64,000 nt of DNA from Actinoplanes siamensis. Lineage in GTDB: Bacteria > Actinomycetota > Actinomycetes > Mycobacteriales > Micromonosporaceae. Every line of letters starts with the position of its first letter. The stretch's first letter is position 1. A program made the translations under genes and the position numbers. Of the stretch, positions 53,106 to 61,133 are shown piece after piece. The stretch is from NCBI RefSeq assembly GCF_016862395.1, contig NZ_BOMW01000008.1, positions 62,001 through 126,000 on the forward strand, in the 5' to 3' direction. The notes beneath the pieces are model-generated. The model searched no databases. It was not told where the DNA came from and saw only the letters and a list, made by a program, of their open reading frames with translations.

Positions 53106-54632
53106 TCAGCGGGCGAGGTGGTCGCCCTGGTAGGGCAGCTTCGGCGCGGCGGCGCGGGCCGCGGCGCGCAGGCTGCCGTCCGGGTAGAAGCCGGACCTGG
53201 TGAGCGCCAGGGTCAGCACGGCGTGCGCCGCGCCGTCGCCCAGCTCGGCGAGGGCCTTGGTGCTCAGGTTGTTGATGTCGTCGCAGGCCTGGTGGTAGCA
53301 GGCGTCGTACGGCGCGCCGGCCGTACCGCCGTACACCGTCGCCTGCTCCGCCGTCTTCTCGCCCTCGGCACCGCTGAACAGGCCGCCGGCCGGGATGCCG
53401 ACCTCGATGAACGGCCCGTAGTCGCTGCGGCCGTCGAACGCGGTCGGGTCGGTGGCCAGGCCCTGGTCGGCGAAGTACTCGGTGAACAGCCCTTCGATCT
53501 GCTCGGAGCCGGCCGGGCCGGACGCGCCGGTGTCCGAGCCGTCGCCGTCGTAGACGAAGCGGACGTAGTTCGGCGAGCCGACCATGTCGAAGTTCAGGTT
53601 CGCGAAGATCTTGGCGAGCTCGGCGTCGCTCAGGTTCGCCACGTAGTGCTCCGAGCCGAGCAGACCCGACTCCTCGGCGCCCCAGAAGGCGAAGCGCACC
53701 TTCTGCCGCGGCTTGACCTTCAGCTTGGCCAGCTGGACGGCGATCTCCAGGTTGGTGGCCGTGCCGCTGCCGTTGTCGTTGATGCCGGGCCCGGCGACCA
53801 CCGAGTCCAGGTGGGCGCCGACCACCAGCACCCGGTCGGCATCGCCGCCCGGGCTGTCGGCGATGATGTTGCTGGTGACCGCGTTCGCGTCGACCTGGGT
53901 GCTGGTCTGCACCCGGACCGTCACGCTCCCGGCGGACGCGGCGGCGTCCAGCGCGCTGCCGTCGGCGAAGCTCAGCCCGACCACCGGGATCGCGGCCGGC
54001 CCGCCCAGCGTGCCCTGGAAGAGTTCGGTCCGCCCCTCCTGGCCCTCGTTGAAGATGATCGCGGCGTCGTACCCGGCGGCCGCGGCGTTCGCGGCCTTCA
54101 CCGCGAAGTCGCAGCCACCTCGCTGGATCAGCGCGATCTCCGGCGCGGACGCCGAGGCCGGCGCGAAGTCCGACGCGGCGCAGCCGGCCGTGGAGCTGGG
54201 CTCGGCGGTCGGCGGCAGGACGTTGTTCAGCGCCGGCACCACCCGGCCGGTGACGTCGCCGCTGGCCGAGTAGTCGTAGGTGACGGTCTCGTAGGCCGGG
54301 CCGGCCGGGGAGACGCGGGTGAGCCGCGCCGGGGCCAGCTCCCGGTAGAAGGGGAAGGTGAACTTCTGCTCGGTCACTCGGTATCCGGCCTGCTTGAGCA
54401 CGCCGGATACGTACGCGGCGCCGGCCGCGAAACCTGGCGTGCCGGAGGCCCGGGTCCCGTCGTTCTGGTTCGCGATCCGCTGCAGCACGCGCTCGTGACC
54501 GAGGATCCCGGCCACGGTGACCGCGTCGCGCAGCTTCCTGGTGCTGATCTCGTCCACCGCGGACGCCTGCTGCGGAGCCAGGGTCACGACCAGAGCGGCG
54601 GCGAGCGGGACGGCGATGATGCGTTTATGCAA
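53106..54632 (-). CDS. Secreted M28-family aminopeptidase with PA domain
   Basis: Extracellular zinc peptidase of 508 residues with signal peptide (IIAVPLAAALVVTLAPQQASA). A protease-associated domain is inserted (ALIQRGGCDFAVKAANAAAAGYDAAIIFNE). The di-zinc site is complete: VVGAHLDSV, GINDNGSGTA, FAFWGAEESGLLGSEHY, NFDMVGSPNYV and CYHQACDDINNL. The layout matches Streptomyces aminopeptidase S plus a PA insertion, cutting N-terminal residues from peptides outside the cell. It is divergent from the AAA+ gene. Confidence 0.93.
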   Translation of the reverse strand: MHKRIIAVPLAAALVVTLAPQQASAVDEISTRKLRDAVTVAGILGHERVLQRIANQNDGTRASGTPGFAAGAAYVSGVLKQAGYRVTEQKFTFPFYRELAPARLTRVSPAGPAYETVTYDYSASGDVTGRVVPALNNVLPPTAEPSSTAGCAASDFAPASASAPEIALIQRGGCDFAVKAANAAAAGYDAAIIFNEGQEGRTELFQGTLGGPAAIPVVGLSFADGSALDAAASAGSVTVRVQTSTQVDANAVTSNIIADSPGGDADRVLVVGAHLDSVVAGPGINDNGSGTATNLEIAVQLAKLKVKPRQKVRFAFWGAEESGLLGSEHYVANLSDAELAKIFANLNFDMVGSPNYVRFVYDGDGSDTGASGPAGSEQIEGLFTEYFADQGLATDPTAFDGRSDYGPFIEVGIPAGGLFSGAEGEKTAEQATVYGGTAGAPYDACYHQACDDINNLSTKALAELGDGAAHAVLTLALTRSGFYPDGSLRAAARAAAPKLPYQGDHLAR

Positions 54633-54801
54633 CGTGCTTCCTCCACATTCGGCGATCTCGGCGGCCGTGCGCCGCCGCCGGTGTCGTCGGCCGCGCCCAC
54701 GGCATCGAGGGTGATCAGCGTCCGCAGATTAGCTGACGTGAATGTGGCGGGGAAGCGCCGCCGTGTCACTCTGGGGAAAGTCGGAAAGCGGAGGAAAAGC
54801 C

Positions 54802-56247
54802 ATGAGCGGCGAGATTTTCGAGTACGCCGGAGCCACCGTCGAACTGGTCGACGCCTCCACGATTCTGGCGGCGGCCCGCGTCAATCCGGTCGAACTGGTA
54901 CACCGCGCCCAGTGGCCGGCCGGAGTCCACCGCGTCGAGGTCACCGTCTCGAGCGCGGACACCACGAGCGGCCCGATGCACGTGTTCGTCGCCCGCATCC
55001 ACGCCGGCGCCGAGCCGATGACCACCGAGCGGATGCGTGCCATGGTGCTCGGCCGGGACCCGATCGGCGTGCTGCTGTCCAAGCGGATCGCGGAGGGCGA
55101 CCCGGTGGCGACCCGGATCGTGGACGGGGTGGGGTCGGCGGCCGCCGCGGCGTACCGCAAGCTGGGTCTGGACAAGCCGAGCGGCCCCGCGGCGAACCGG
55201 CGGCCGGGCGCCTTCGCGGACGCCGGCGTCGGCCTGCAGGCGCAGGTCGACCGGGAGGACGGCGGCGACGTGGTCCGGCTGCGGTCGGAGGTGCCGCGCG
55301 ACGAGGTGACCGCGAACCACCTGCGTGCGTTCGTCACGCTCACCCTGCAGGCCGTCACCGAGCTGTCGGAGCCCGACGCGCTGCGCGGCCGGCGCTACGT
55401 GTTCAGCCGCGAGGCGCCGCCGCCGCCGGCTCCGGCCGGCACCGCGGAGGTCACCCTCGACATGGTCGGCGGGCTGACCGGCGTGGTGGCCGAGCTGCGG
55501 CAGATCGCGGTGTCGTTCCGGCATCCGGAGGCGATGGCGCGGTGGGGCGCGCGGCGCCCGCAGGGAATCCTGATGTACGGCCCGCCGGGCACCGGCAAGA
55601 CGATGCTGTCCCGTGCGCTGGCCAACGAGATCGGCGCCGACTTCCGGGAGATCCGCACCCCGGAGATCCTGGACAAGTGGCTGGGCGGCTCGGAGCGCAA
55701 CATCAAGCAGATCTTCCGCGACGCGCGGCGCTACCGGGCGCCCACGCTGATGCTGTTCGACGAGTTCGACTCGATCGTCAGCTACGCCGGGGCCGGCGGG
55801 GACGCGGCCAGCCAGGCGCTCAACGCGGTCGCCGGGATCTTCAAGCAGGAGATGAACGACCTGATCGAGGCGAACCCCAACGTGATCGTCGTGGCCACCA
55901 CGAACTTCCCGCAACGGGTCGACGAGTCACTGATCCGTTCCGGGCGCTTCGACATCAAGATCAGTGTCCCGAAGCCGGACGAGGCGAGCCGTGCCGAGAT
56001 CTTCCGCAAGATGATCCAGGGCCTCGTCGCGGCGCACGAGCGCGGCGGTTTCCGGATGTTCGCCGACGATCTCGACCTGGCCGGGCTCGGGGTGGCGGCC
56101 ACCGGGATGACCGGCGCGGACATCAAGGAGGTGCTGCGCCGCGTCCAGATGACCAAGGCGATGCAGGACGCCCGGACCGGCGCGGCCGACCCGATCTCCC
56201 AGCAGGAGCTGCTGACCGCGATCCGGGACCTGCGCGACCACGTCTAG
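54802..56247 (+). CDS. Orphan AAA+ ATPase with unrecognised N-terminal domain
   Basis: A 481-residue ATPase. Residues 1-220 match no domain I know and end in a Pro-rich linker (EAPPPPAPAG). The single AAA+ module has GPPGTGKT (about residue 260), the Walker B LMLFDEFDSI (about 318), sensor 1 VVATTNFPQRVDESL and SGRFD, with the fold of the Cdc48/FtsH/katanin class. The conserved SERNIKQIF is the pore-loop-2/second region of homology context. ATG 54802 has GGAGG nine bases before it. The neighbours (divergent M28 peptidase, convergent dehydrogenase) give no partner. Confidence 0.88.
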   Translation: MSGEIFEYAGATVELVDASTILAAARVNPVELVHRAQWPAGVHRVEVTVSSADTTSGPMHVFVARIHAGAEPMTTERMRAMVLGRDPIGVLLSKRIAEGDPVATRIVDGVGSAAAAAYRKLGLDKPSGPAANRRPGAFADAGVGLQAQVDREDGGDVVRLRSEVPRDEVTANHLRAFVTLTLQAVTELSEPDALRGRRYVFSREAPPPPAPAGTAEVTLDMVGGLTGVVAELRQIAVSFRHPEAMARWGARRPQGILMYGPPGTGKTMLSRALANEIGADFREIRTPEILDKWLGGSERNIKQIFRDARRYRAPTLMLFDEFDSIVSYAGAGGDAASQALNAVAGIFKQEMNDLIEANPNVIVVATTNFPQRVDESLIRSGRFDIKISVPKPDEASRAEIFRKMIQGLVAAHERGGFRMFADDLDLAGLGVAATGMTGADIKEVLRRVQMTKAMQDARTGAADPISQQELLTAIRDLRDHV

Positions 56248-57854
56248 GCCGCGGCCCGTTCCACGATCGCGGCGATGTCGGCCCCGGCGGGGAGCGTGCC
56301 GAACGTGTGACCCCAGTCTCCGCCCAGCCGGCTGGCGCAGAACGCGTCGGCGACCGGGCCGGGGGCGTACCGCAACAGCAGCGACGCCTGCAGGACCAGC
56401 GCCATCCGTTCGACGAGGCGCCGTGCCCGTACCTCCGGATCGGTTCCGTCGGCGAGCTGGGACCGCAGGTCCCGCACCGCCTCGTCGAGGTGGCGGTCGC
56501 CGCCGCCCACCTCGGCGAAGAACGCCTCCAGGCTCTCCGGCGAGCGGCCGATCGCCCGCAGCACGTCGAGGGCCTGCACGTTGCCCGACCCCTCCCAGAT
56601 CGAGTTGAGCGGCGCGTCCCGGTAGAGCCGGGGCAGGCCGGAGTCCTCCACGTAGCCGTTGCCGCCCAGGCACTCCAGGGCCTCGCCGACCACCGCCGGC
56701 TGCCGCTTGCACACCCAGAACTTACCGACCGGGATGGCCAGCCGGCGGAACGCCTGCTCCTGCGCGTCGCCGCGGACCGCCCGGTCGACGGACCCGGCCA
56801 GCCGCATCGCCAGCACCGTCGCCGCCTCGGACTCGAGCGCCAGGTCGGCGAGCACGTTGCGCATGGCCGGCTTGCCGATCAGCGGGCTGCCGAACGCCGA
56901 CCGGTGCCGCGCGTGGTGGATCGCCTGCACCAGCGCGGCACGCATCCCGGACGCGGAGCCGATCACGCAGTCCAGCCGGGTCATCGACACCATCTCGATG
57001 ATCGTGCGCACGCCCTGGCCCTCCTCGCCGACCAGCCAGGCCACCGTGTCGTCGAACTCCGGCTCGCTGGAGGCGTTGCTGCGGTTGCCCAGCTTGTCCT
57101 TGAGGCGCTGGATGCGGAACGTGTTGCGGGCGCCGTCCGGCAGCACGCGCGGGACCAGGAAGCAGGACAGGCCGCCCGGGGCCTGCGCCAGGACCAGGAA
57201 CAGGTCGCACATCGGGGCGCTGGTGAACCACTTGTGGCCGGTCAGGCGCCAGGTGCCGTCCGCACCCGGGCGGGCCGAGGTGGTGTTGGCCCGGACGTCC
57301 GATCCGCCTTGCTTCTCGGTCATCCCCATGCCGGCCAGCAGGCCGCTCTTCGTGGCCGGGGCGCGCAGGCCGGGGTCGTACGACCGGCTGGTCAGCAATG
57401 GTTCGTAGAGCGCCGCGAGGCCGGCGTCGTGGCGCAGGGCCGGGACCACCGCGTAGGTCATCGAGACGGGGCAGGCGTGCCCGGCCTCGGCCTGCGACCA
57501 GACGAAGAAGCCGGCCGCGCGGGCCACGTGCGCGCCCGGCCGCGGGTCGGCCCACGCGGCGCCGGCCAGGCCGTGGGCCACGGCGGTGTCCATCAGCCGG
57601 TGCCAGGACGGGTGGAAGTCGACCTCGTCCAGGCGGTGGCCGTACCGGTCGTGGGTGAGCAGGCGCGGCTCGTTCCGGTTCGCCTCGTCGGCCCACCGCT
57701 GGACCTCCTCGGCGCCCGCGCGCAGGCCGAGCTTGTGCAGATCGCCGGTGGCCCACCCGGCGCCCTCACGCTCGACCGCCGCGGTCAGCGCGGCGTCGGC
57801 GGCGACGTCGTAGCCGGTCAGCGGGGGCGGCTGGTTGAACACCTCGTGCGTCAC
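56244..57854 (-). CDS. AidB-like acyl-CoA dehydrogenase
   Basis: FAD-dependent acyl-CoA dehydrogenase-family protein of 536 residues, of the longer class related to AidB of the alkylation response. Landmarks: PVSMTYAVVPAL, GMGMTEKQGGSDVRANTT, GHKWFTSAPMCDLFLVLAQ, LKDKLGNRSNASSEPEFDDT and LGGNGYVEDSGLPRLYRDAPLNSIWEGSGNVQALDVLRA. The GNGYVE/IWEGSGN motifs are those of AidB-type enzymes. The start is GTG 57854. It lies downstream of a MarR gene, separated by a tandem 18-base repeat; its end overlaps the convergent AAA+ gene by four bases. Confidence 0.92.
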   Translation of the reverse strand: MTHEVFNQPPPLTGYDVAADAALTAAVEREGAGWATGDLHKLGLRAGAEEVQRWADEANRNEPRLLTHDRYGHRLDEVDFHPSWHRLMDTAVAHGLAGAAWADPRPGAHVARAAGFFVWSQAEAGHACPVSMTYAVVPALRHDAGLAALYEPLLTSRSYDPGLRAPATKSGLLAGMGMTEKQGGSDVRANTTSARPGADGTWRLTGHKWFTSAPMCDLFLVLAQAPGGLSCFLVPRVLPDGARNTFRIQRLKDKLGNRSNASSEPEFDDTVAWLVGEEGQGVRTIIEMVSMTRLDCVIGSASGMRAALVQAIHHARHRSAFGSPLIGKPAMRNVLADLALESEAATVLAMRLAGSVDRAVRGDAQEQAFRRLAIPVGKFWVCKRQPAVVGEALECLGGNGYVEDSGLPRLYRDAPLNSIWEGSGNVQALDVLRAIGRSPESLEAFFAEVGGGDRHLDEAVRDLRSQLADGTDPEVRARRLVERMALVLQASLLLRYAPGPVADAFCASRLGGDWGHTFGTLPAGADIAAIVERAAA

Positions 57855-57871
57855 GACCGCACCCTACTCGA

Positions 57872-57907
57872 CGGTAACCATCAGGGGTACGGTAACCATC
57901 AGGGGTA
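57872..57907. repeat. Exact tandem duplication of 18 bases before the dehydrogenase gene
   Basis: CGGTAACCATCAGGGGTA is present twice head to tail (57872-57889 and 57890-57907). It lies 18-53 bases upstream of the dehydrogenase start on the minus strand, in promoter position. A regulator binding both copies on nearly opposite faces, or a duplication that changed the promoter, are possible. Confidence 0.85.
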
Positions 57908-57928
57908 AGGTCCCGTGCCGGGCCGGAA

Positions 57929-58423
57929 TCAGCAGGGCGCGTTGTGCGCGCCCAGGCATGGCTCGTTGCCGATCGCGTCGTTGACCCGCTCGCTGATCTG
58001 CCTGAGCTGCTTGTACTGCGCCTTGGTGAGCGCGTCGATGAGCAGCCGGCGCACCTCGGCGACGTGCCCTGGAGCGGTGGCCACCACCTTCTCCCAGCCG
58101 GCGTCGGTGAGCACGGCCAGCGTGTACCTGCCGTCGGTCGGGTCGGGCGTGCGGTAGAGCCAGCCCTTGGACTCCAGCCGGCGGGCGGTGTGCGAGAGCC
58201 GGGACAGCGAGCAGGCGCTGAACTCGGCCAGTTCGCTCATCCGGGCCCGGCGATCGGACTTCATCGAGAGGCCGGCGAGCACCTGATACTCGAAGAAGGA
58301 GACGCCGGAGGTGTGTTGCAGATCGGCGTCGAGGGCGGCCGGCAGGCGCGTGAGCATCTTCACCATGGCCAGCCAGGTGTCCTGCTCCTCGGCGTCGAGC
58401 CAGCGTGGCTCCTCGGTGCTCAT
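57929..58423 (-). CDS. MarR-family transcriptional regulator
   Basis: Winged-helix regulator of 164 residues. The DNA-binding part reads MSELAEFSACSLSRLSHTARRLESKGWLYRTPDPTDGRYTLAVLTDAGW, with the wing DPTDGRY typical of MarR. It is divergent from the azoR-type gene across a spacer with three clear dyads, the common arrangement for redox- or quinone-sensing MarR proteins. ATG 58423 is preferred over GTG 58432. A Cys (FSACS) in the recognition helix region could be redox-sensitive. Confidence 0.92.
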   Translation of the reverse strand: MSTEEPRWLDAEEQDTWLAMVKMLTRLPAALDADLQHTSGVSFFEYQVLAGLSMKSDRRARMSELAEFSACSLSRLSHTARRLESKGWLYRTPDPTDGRYTLAVLTDAGWEKVVATAPGHVAEVRRLLIDALTKAQYKQLRQISERVNDAIGNEPCLGAHNAPC

Positions 58424-58438
58424 GGGCACCACTTTAGC

Positions 58439-58539
58439 TTGACGCGTCGATCTCGCCGGTGATCCACGCGACTTGAACCATCAACTCATTCGACTTGACG
58501 CTTCAAGTCCTGTCGGCCTAACTTGAGTTGACGGTTCAA
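58439..58539. promoter_or_regulatory. Cluster of MarR operators TTGA-N4-TCAA
   Basis: Perfect TTGA-N4-TCAA dyads lie at 58473-58484, 58495-58506 and 58528-58539, spaced 22 and 33 bases, both multiples of 11, so all face the same side of the helix. A degenerate site (TTGA-N4-TCGA) is at 58439-58450, next to the MarR start. They fill the divergent promoter region between the MarR and azoR genes and are the likely operators for both. Confidence 0.85.
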
Positions 58540-58565
58540 GCCTGACAGCAACGGGAGCAGTACCG

Positions 58566-59198
58566 ATGAGCATTCTTCGCGTCGACGCCAGCATCCTCGG
58601 CCCGAACTCCGCGAGCAGTGCGCTCGCCGATATCGCCGAGGCCGCCTGGCTCGAGACCGCGCCGGACACCAAGGTCGTGCGCCGGCACGTCGGCAACGAG
58701 CCGCTGCCGTCCGACGCCTGGCAGCTCGCCGTCTCGGCCGCCTACGTGTCCGAGGCCGACCGCAGCGCCGCCCAGAACCGCGCCGTCGACCTGGCCCGTG
58801 AGCTGGCCAACGAGCTGCGCGACGCCCAGGGCGCCATCCTGGCGCTGCCGTTCTACAACTACGGCGTCTCGCAGCACGTCAAGACTTGGTTCGACCTGGC
58901 CATGGCCGGCGGGGAGAACGGCGAGAAGTACCTCGACGGCAAGCCGGTCATCGTGGTCACCAGCCGCGGCGGCGCCTACGGCCCGGGCACCCCGCGCGAG
59001 GGCTGGGACCACAACACCGACTACCTGCGCCGCGTCGTCGCCGACATCTGGGGCGCCGACCTCACCCTGATCGAGCGCGAGTTCACCCTGGTCGGCGTGA
59101 ACCCGGCGCTGGACGCCTTCCTGGAGACCGCGACCGCCATGAAGGAGGCCGCGCACCAGGCAGCCGACGAGGCCGGCCGCACCCTGGCCGCCCGCTGA
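58566..59198 (+). CDS. azoR: FMN-dependent NADH:quinone/azo oxidoreductase
   Basis: Flavodoxin-fold oxidoreductase of 210 residues, AzoR family, reducing quinones or azo compounds with NAD(P)H. The FMN-binding start VDASILGPNSASSALADI, the second FMN segment ALPFYNYGVSQHVKTWFDLAM and VTSRGGAYGPGTPREGWDHNTDYLR are as in AzoR. ATG 58566 follows CGGGAGC. The gene is under the MarR operator cluster and is followed by a strong hairpin. Confidence 0.9.
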   Translation: MSILRVDASILGPNSASSALADIAEAAWLETAPDTKVVRRHVGNEPLPSDAWQLAVSAAYVSEADRSAAQNRAVDLARELANELRDAQGAILALPFYNYGVSQHVKTWFDLAMAGGENGEKYLDGKPVIVVTSRGGAYGPGTPREGWDHNTDYLRRVVADIWGADLTLIEREFTLVGVNPALDAFLETATAMKEAAHQAADEAGRTLAAR

Positions 59199-59219
59199 CG
59201 CCCCCCGGCAGCCCGAGCT

Positions 59220-59248
59220 CGTCCCCGCCGTGCTTCGCGGCGGGGACG
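59220..59248 (+). terminator. Hairpin terminator after azoR
   Basis: CGTCCCCGCCG (59220-59230) pairs with CGGCGGGGACG (59238-59248) around a 7-base loop, 22 bases after the azoR stop and 18 bases before the PAP2 start. The stem is perfect; no U-run follows. Confidence 0.75.
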
Positions 59249-59265
59249 CTGGGTATAAGCCGCTG

Positions 59266-59955
59266 ATGCGGCATCAGCGGGAGATCGCCCTAGGGGTACG
59301 GACCACTCAGGCGGCCGGGCTGGCCGTGGCGCTGCTCGTGCCGTTCGGGATGATCGCGGCACTCGTGGCGGCCCGGGCCGGCGCGTTGCACGACCTGGAC
59401 ATGCGGGTCGCCGACCGGCTGCACGCCTCGGCGCTCGAGCATCCGGCGCTGGTCGACGCGATGCTGTGGTGGAGCCTGATCCTGCATCCGAACACCTGGC
59501 GGGTGGCGGCGGTCCTGCTCGCGATCTGGCTCGCCCGGCGCCGGGAGACCGTGCTCGTCTGGTGGGTGGTGGCGACGATGGCCGCCGGGGGAGTGCTCGG
59601 CGGCGTACTCAAATTGTTGTTCGGCAGGCATCGGCCGGATCTGCTCGATCCGGTCGCCCGCGCCACCGGATACTCGTTCCCGTCCGGGCACGCGCTCAAC
59701 GCGGCTCTGGGCGCGGCGGTGTTCCTGCTGGTCCTGCTGCCCCGGACGGCGGGCCGGACGAAGCGGGCGGCGCTGGTCGTCGCGGCCGTCGTCCTGCCGT
59801 TGATCACCGCGTACGCCCGGGTGGCGCTCGGCGTGCACTGGACCAGTGACGTGCTGGCCGGGATGCTGCTCGGGGTGGCGGTGCCGGCGGTCACCGTGGC
59901 CGTGTTCCAAGGACGCCGCGTCCGGGTAGAAAGCGGCGGTGTCCACATACGTTAG
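59266..59955 (+). CDS. PAP2-family phosphatase 1
   Basis: Six-helix membrane phosphatase of 229 residues acting on lipid phosphates such as phosphatidate or undecaprenyl diphosphate. All three PAP2 catalytic motifs are there: KLLFGRHRPDLL, SFPSGHALNAA and ARVALGVHWTSDV. The last is the C3 motif R-x6-H-x3-D. ATG 59266 is close to the preceding hairpin. The next gene, another PAP2, overlaps its end by 17 bases, so they are coexpressed. Confidence 0.92.
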   Translation: MRHQREIALGVRTTQAAGLAVALLVPFGMIAALVAARAGALHDLDMRVADRLHASALEHPALVDAMLWWSLILHPNTWRVAAVLLAIWLARRRETVLVWWVVATMAAGGVLGGVLKLLFGRHRPDLLDPVARATGYSFPSGHALNAALGAAVFLLVLLPRTAGRTKRAALVVAAVVLPLITAYARVALGVHWTSDVLAGMLLGVAVPAVTVAVFQGRRVRVESGGVHIR

Positions 59956-60667
59956 TCAGGCGCTGAAGAGGATCGTGCTGCCCGTCGCCGCGATCCTCAT
60001 TCTGATGATCGGTCTGGGGCTGCTGGTCACGCACGTGCTGGCGCATCACTGGCCGTTCACCGTGGAGGACGGGGTCAACCGGTACTTCGCCACCCACCGC
60101 ACGCACGACGAGACCGAGGTCTCCTGGTGGTTCAGCTTCCTCGGCAACACGTCGACGGTGATCGGGCTGACCGCGATCATGGCGATCGTCCTGCGGCTCA
60201 CCCTGCACCGGTGGCGGGAGTCGATCTTCCTGTGCCTCGTGGTCAGCGCCCAGGCGCTGGTCTTCTTCTTCACCACGTTGGCCATCGACCGGCCGCGGCC
60301 GGACGTGCAGCGCCTCGACGCGTCCCCGCCCACCTCCAGCTTCCCGTCCGGGCACACCTCGGCGGCGTTCGCCCTCTACGTCGGGCTGGCCTTGCTGCTG
60401 GCGTCGCTGGCCCGGCCCGGCTGGCTCAAGGCGCTGTGCTGGGTGCTCGCGTTGCTGCCGGTCGCGGTCGCGCTGGGCCGGCTCTACCGGGGCATGCACC
60501 ACCCCAGCGACGTGCTGTCGTCGTTCCTGAACGCCTCGCTCTGCCTGCTGGTGATGACCCGCGCGGTGCTGTCCCCCCACGTCCCCTGGAAGATATCTAA
60601 GGTGAGGTCATGGTCCCCTTCGACTTCCCCGGCGAACCGTCGCCGAACGGGTACAGCAACGTCGTGA
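59939..60667 (+). CDS. PAP2-family phosphatase 2, first motif lacks Lys
   Basis: Second PAP2 membrane phosphatase, 242 residues, GTG start inside the first PAP2 gene. C2 (SFPSGHTSAAF) and C3 (RLYRGMHHPSDV) are intact, but motif C1 is TTLAIDRPRP, with Thr where the usual Lys of KxxxxxxRP would be. The last 20 or so codons (WSPSTSPANRRRTGT) run 58 bases into the RidA gene in another frame, an unusually long overlap; the extension is basic and probably not part of the fold. Confidence 0.85.
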   Translation: MSTYVSQALKRIVLPVAAILILMIGLGLLVTHVLAHHWPFTVEDGVNRYFATHRTHDETEVSWWFSFLGNTSTVIGLTAIMAIVLRLTLHRWRESIFLCLVVSAQALVFFFTTLAIDRPRPDVQRLDASPPTSSFPSGHTSAAFALYVGLALLLASLARPGWLKALCWVLALLPVAVALGRLYRGMHHPSDVLSSFLNASLCLLVMTRAVLSPHVPWKISKVRSWSPSTSPANRRRTGTATS

Positions 60668-60990
60668 CCATCCACCCGGGCAGCCGTCTGGTGTGGACGT
60701 CCGGACAGGTCGCGGCCGGGCCGGACGGCGTGGTGCCGTCCGGCTGGGCGGAACAGACCCGCCAGGTGTTCCGCAACCTCGGCGCTGCGCTCGAACAGGC
60801 CGGCGCGACCTGGGCCGACGTGGTCAAGTTGACGTTCTACGTGGTGGACACCGACGAGCTGCCGACGGTCCGGGCGGTGCGCGACGAGTTCGTCAACGTG
60901 GCCGCCCCGCCGACCAGCACCCTGGTCAAGGTGGCCGGGCTGTTCCGCCCGGAGTTCCTCGTCGAGGTGGAGGCGGTCGCCGCCCTCTAG
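60610..60990 (+). CDS. RidA-family protein
   Basis: A 126-residue trimeric RidA/YjgF-type protein; the family deaminates reactive enamines/imines formed by PLP enzymes. Landmarks: YSNVVTIHPGSRLVWTSGQVA, QTRQVFRNLGAALEQAGATWADVVKLTFYV and PTSTLVKVAGLFRPEFLVEVEAVA. The catalytic Arg of archetypal RidA (in a xxNRVPPTRxxV context) is replaced by the segment AAPPTSTLVKV, which would place it in a non-archetypal Rid subgroup. ATG 60610 begins inside the preceding PAP2 gene. Confidence 0.85.
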   Translation: MVPFDFPGEPSPNGYSNVVTIHPGSRLVWTSGQVAAGPDGVVPSGWAEQTRQVFRNLGAALEQAGATWADVVKLTFYVVDTDELPTVRAVRDEFVNVAAPPTSTLVKVAGLFRPEFLVEVEAVAAL

Positions 60991-61085
60991 CGGTCGGCGG
61001 GCCGGTGACCCCCGGCCGCGCCGGACGCCGGGAGCGCCCCGGGGCGTACCGCATCGGGATCTTGACTGTGCTGGTGATCGGAGGC

Positions 61086-61126
61086 GGCGAAGCCGGGGCA
61101 GGTCGGAGGGCTGCCCCGGCTTCGCC
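61086..61126. terminator. Bidirectional hairpin terminator
   Basis: GGCGAAGCCGGGGCAG (61086-61101) and CTGCCCCGGCTTCGCC (61111-61126) form a perfect 16-base stem with a 9-base loop. It lies between the convergent RidA and aceB genes, 7 bases from the aceB stop codon side, and should stop transcription from both directions. Confidence 0.85.
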
Positions 61127-61133
61127 TCACCGC

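Noticed and set aside
52614..57908. 1,764-codon plus-strand open frame
   Set aside because: It runs through FUSC, M28, AAA+ and dehydrogenase genes in a wrong frame, with repetitive Arg/Gly/Val composition and no domain.
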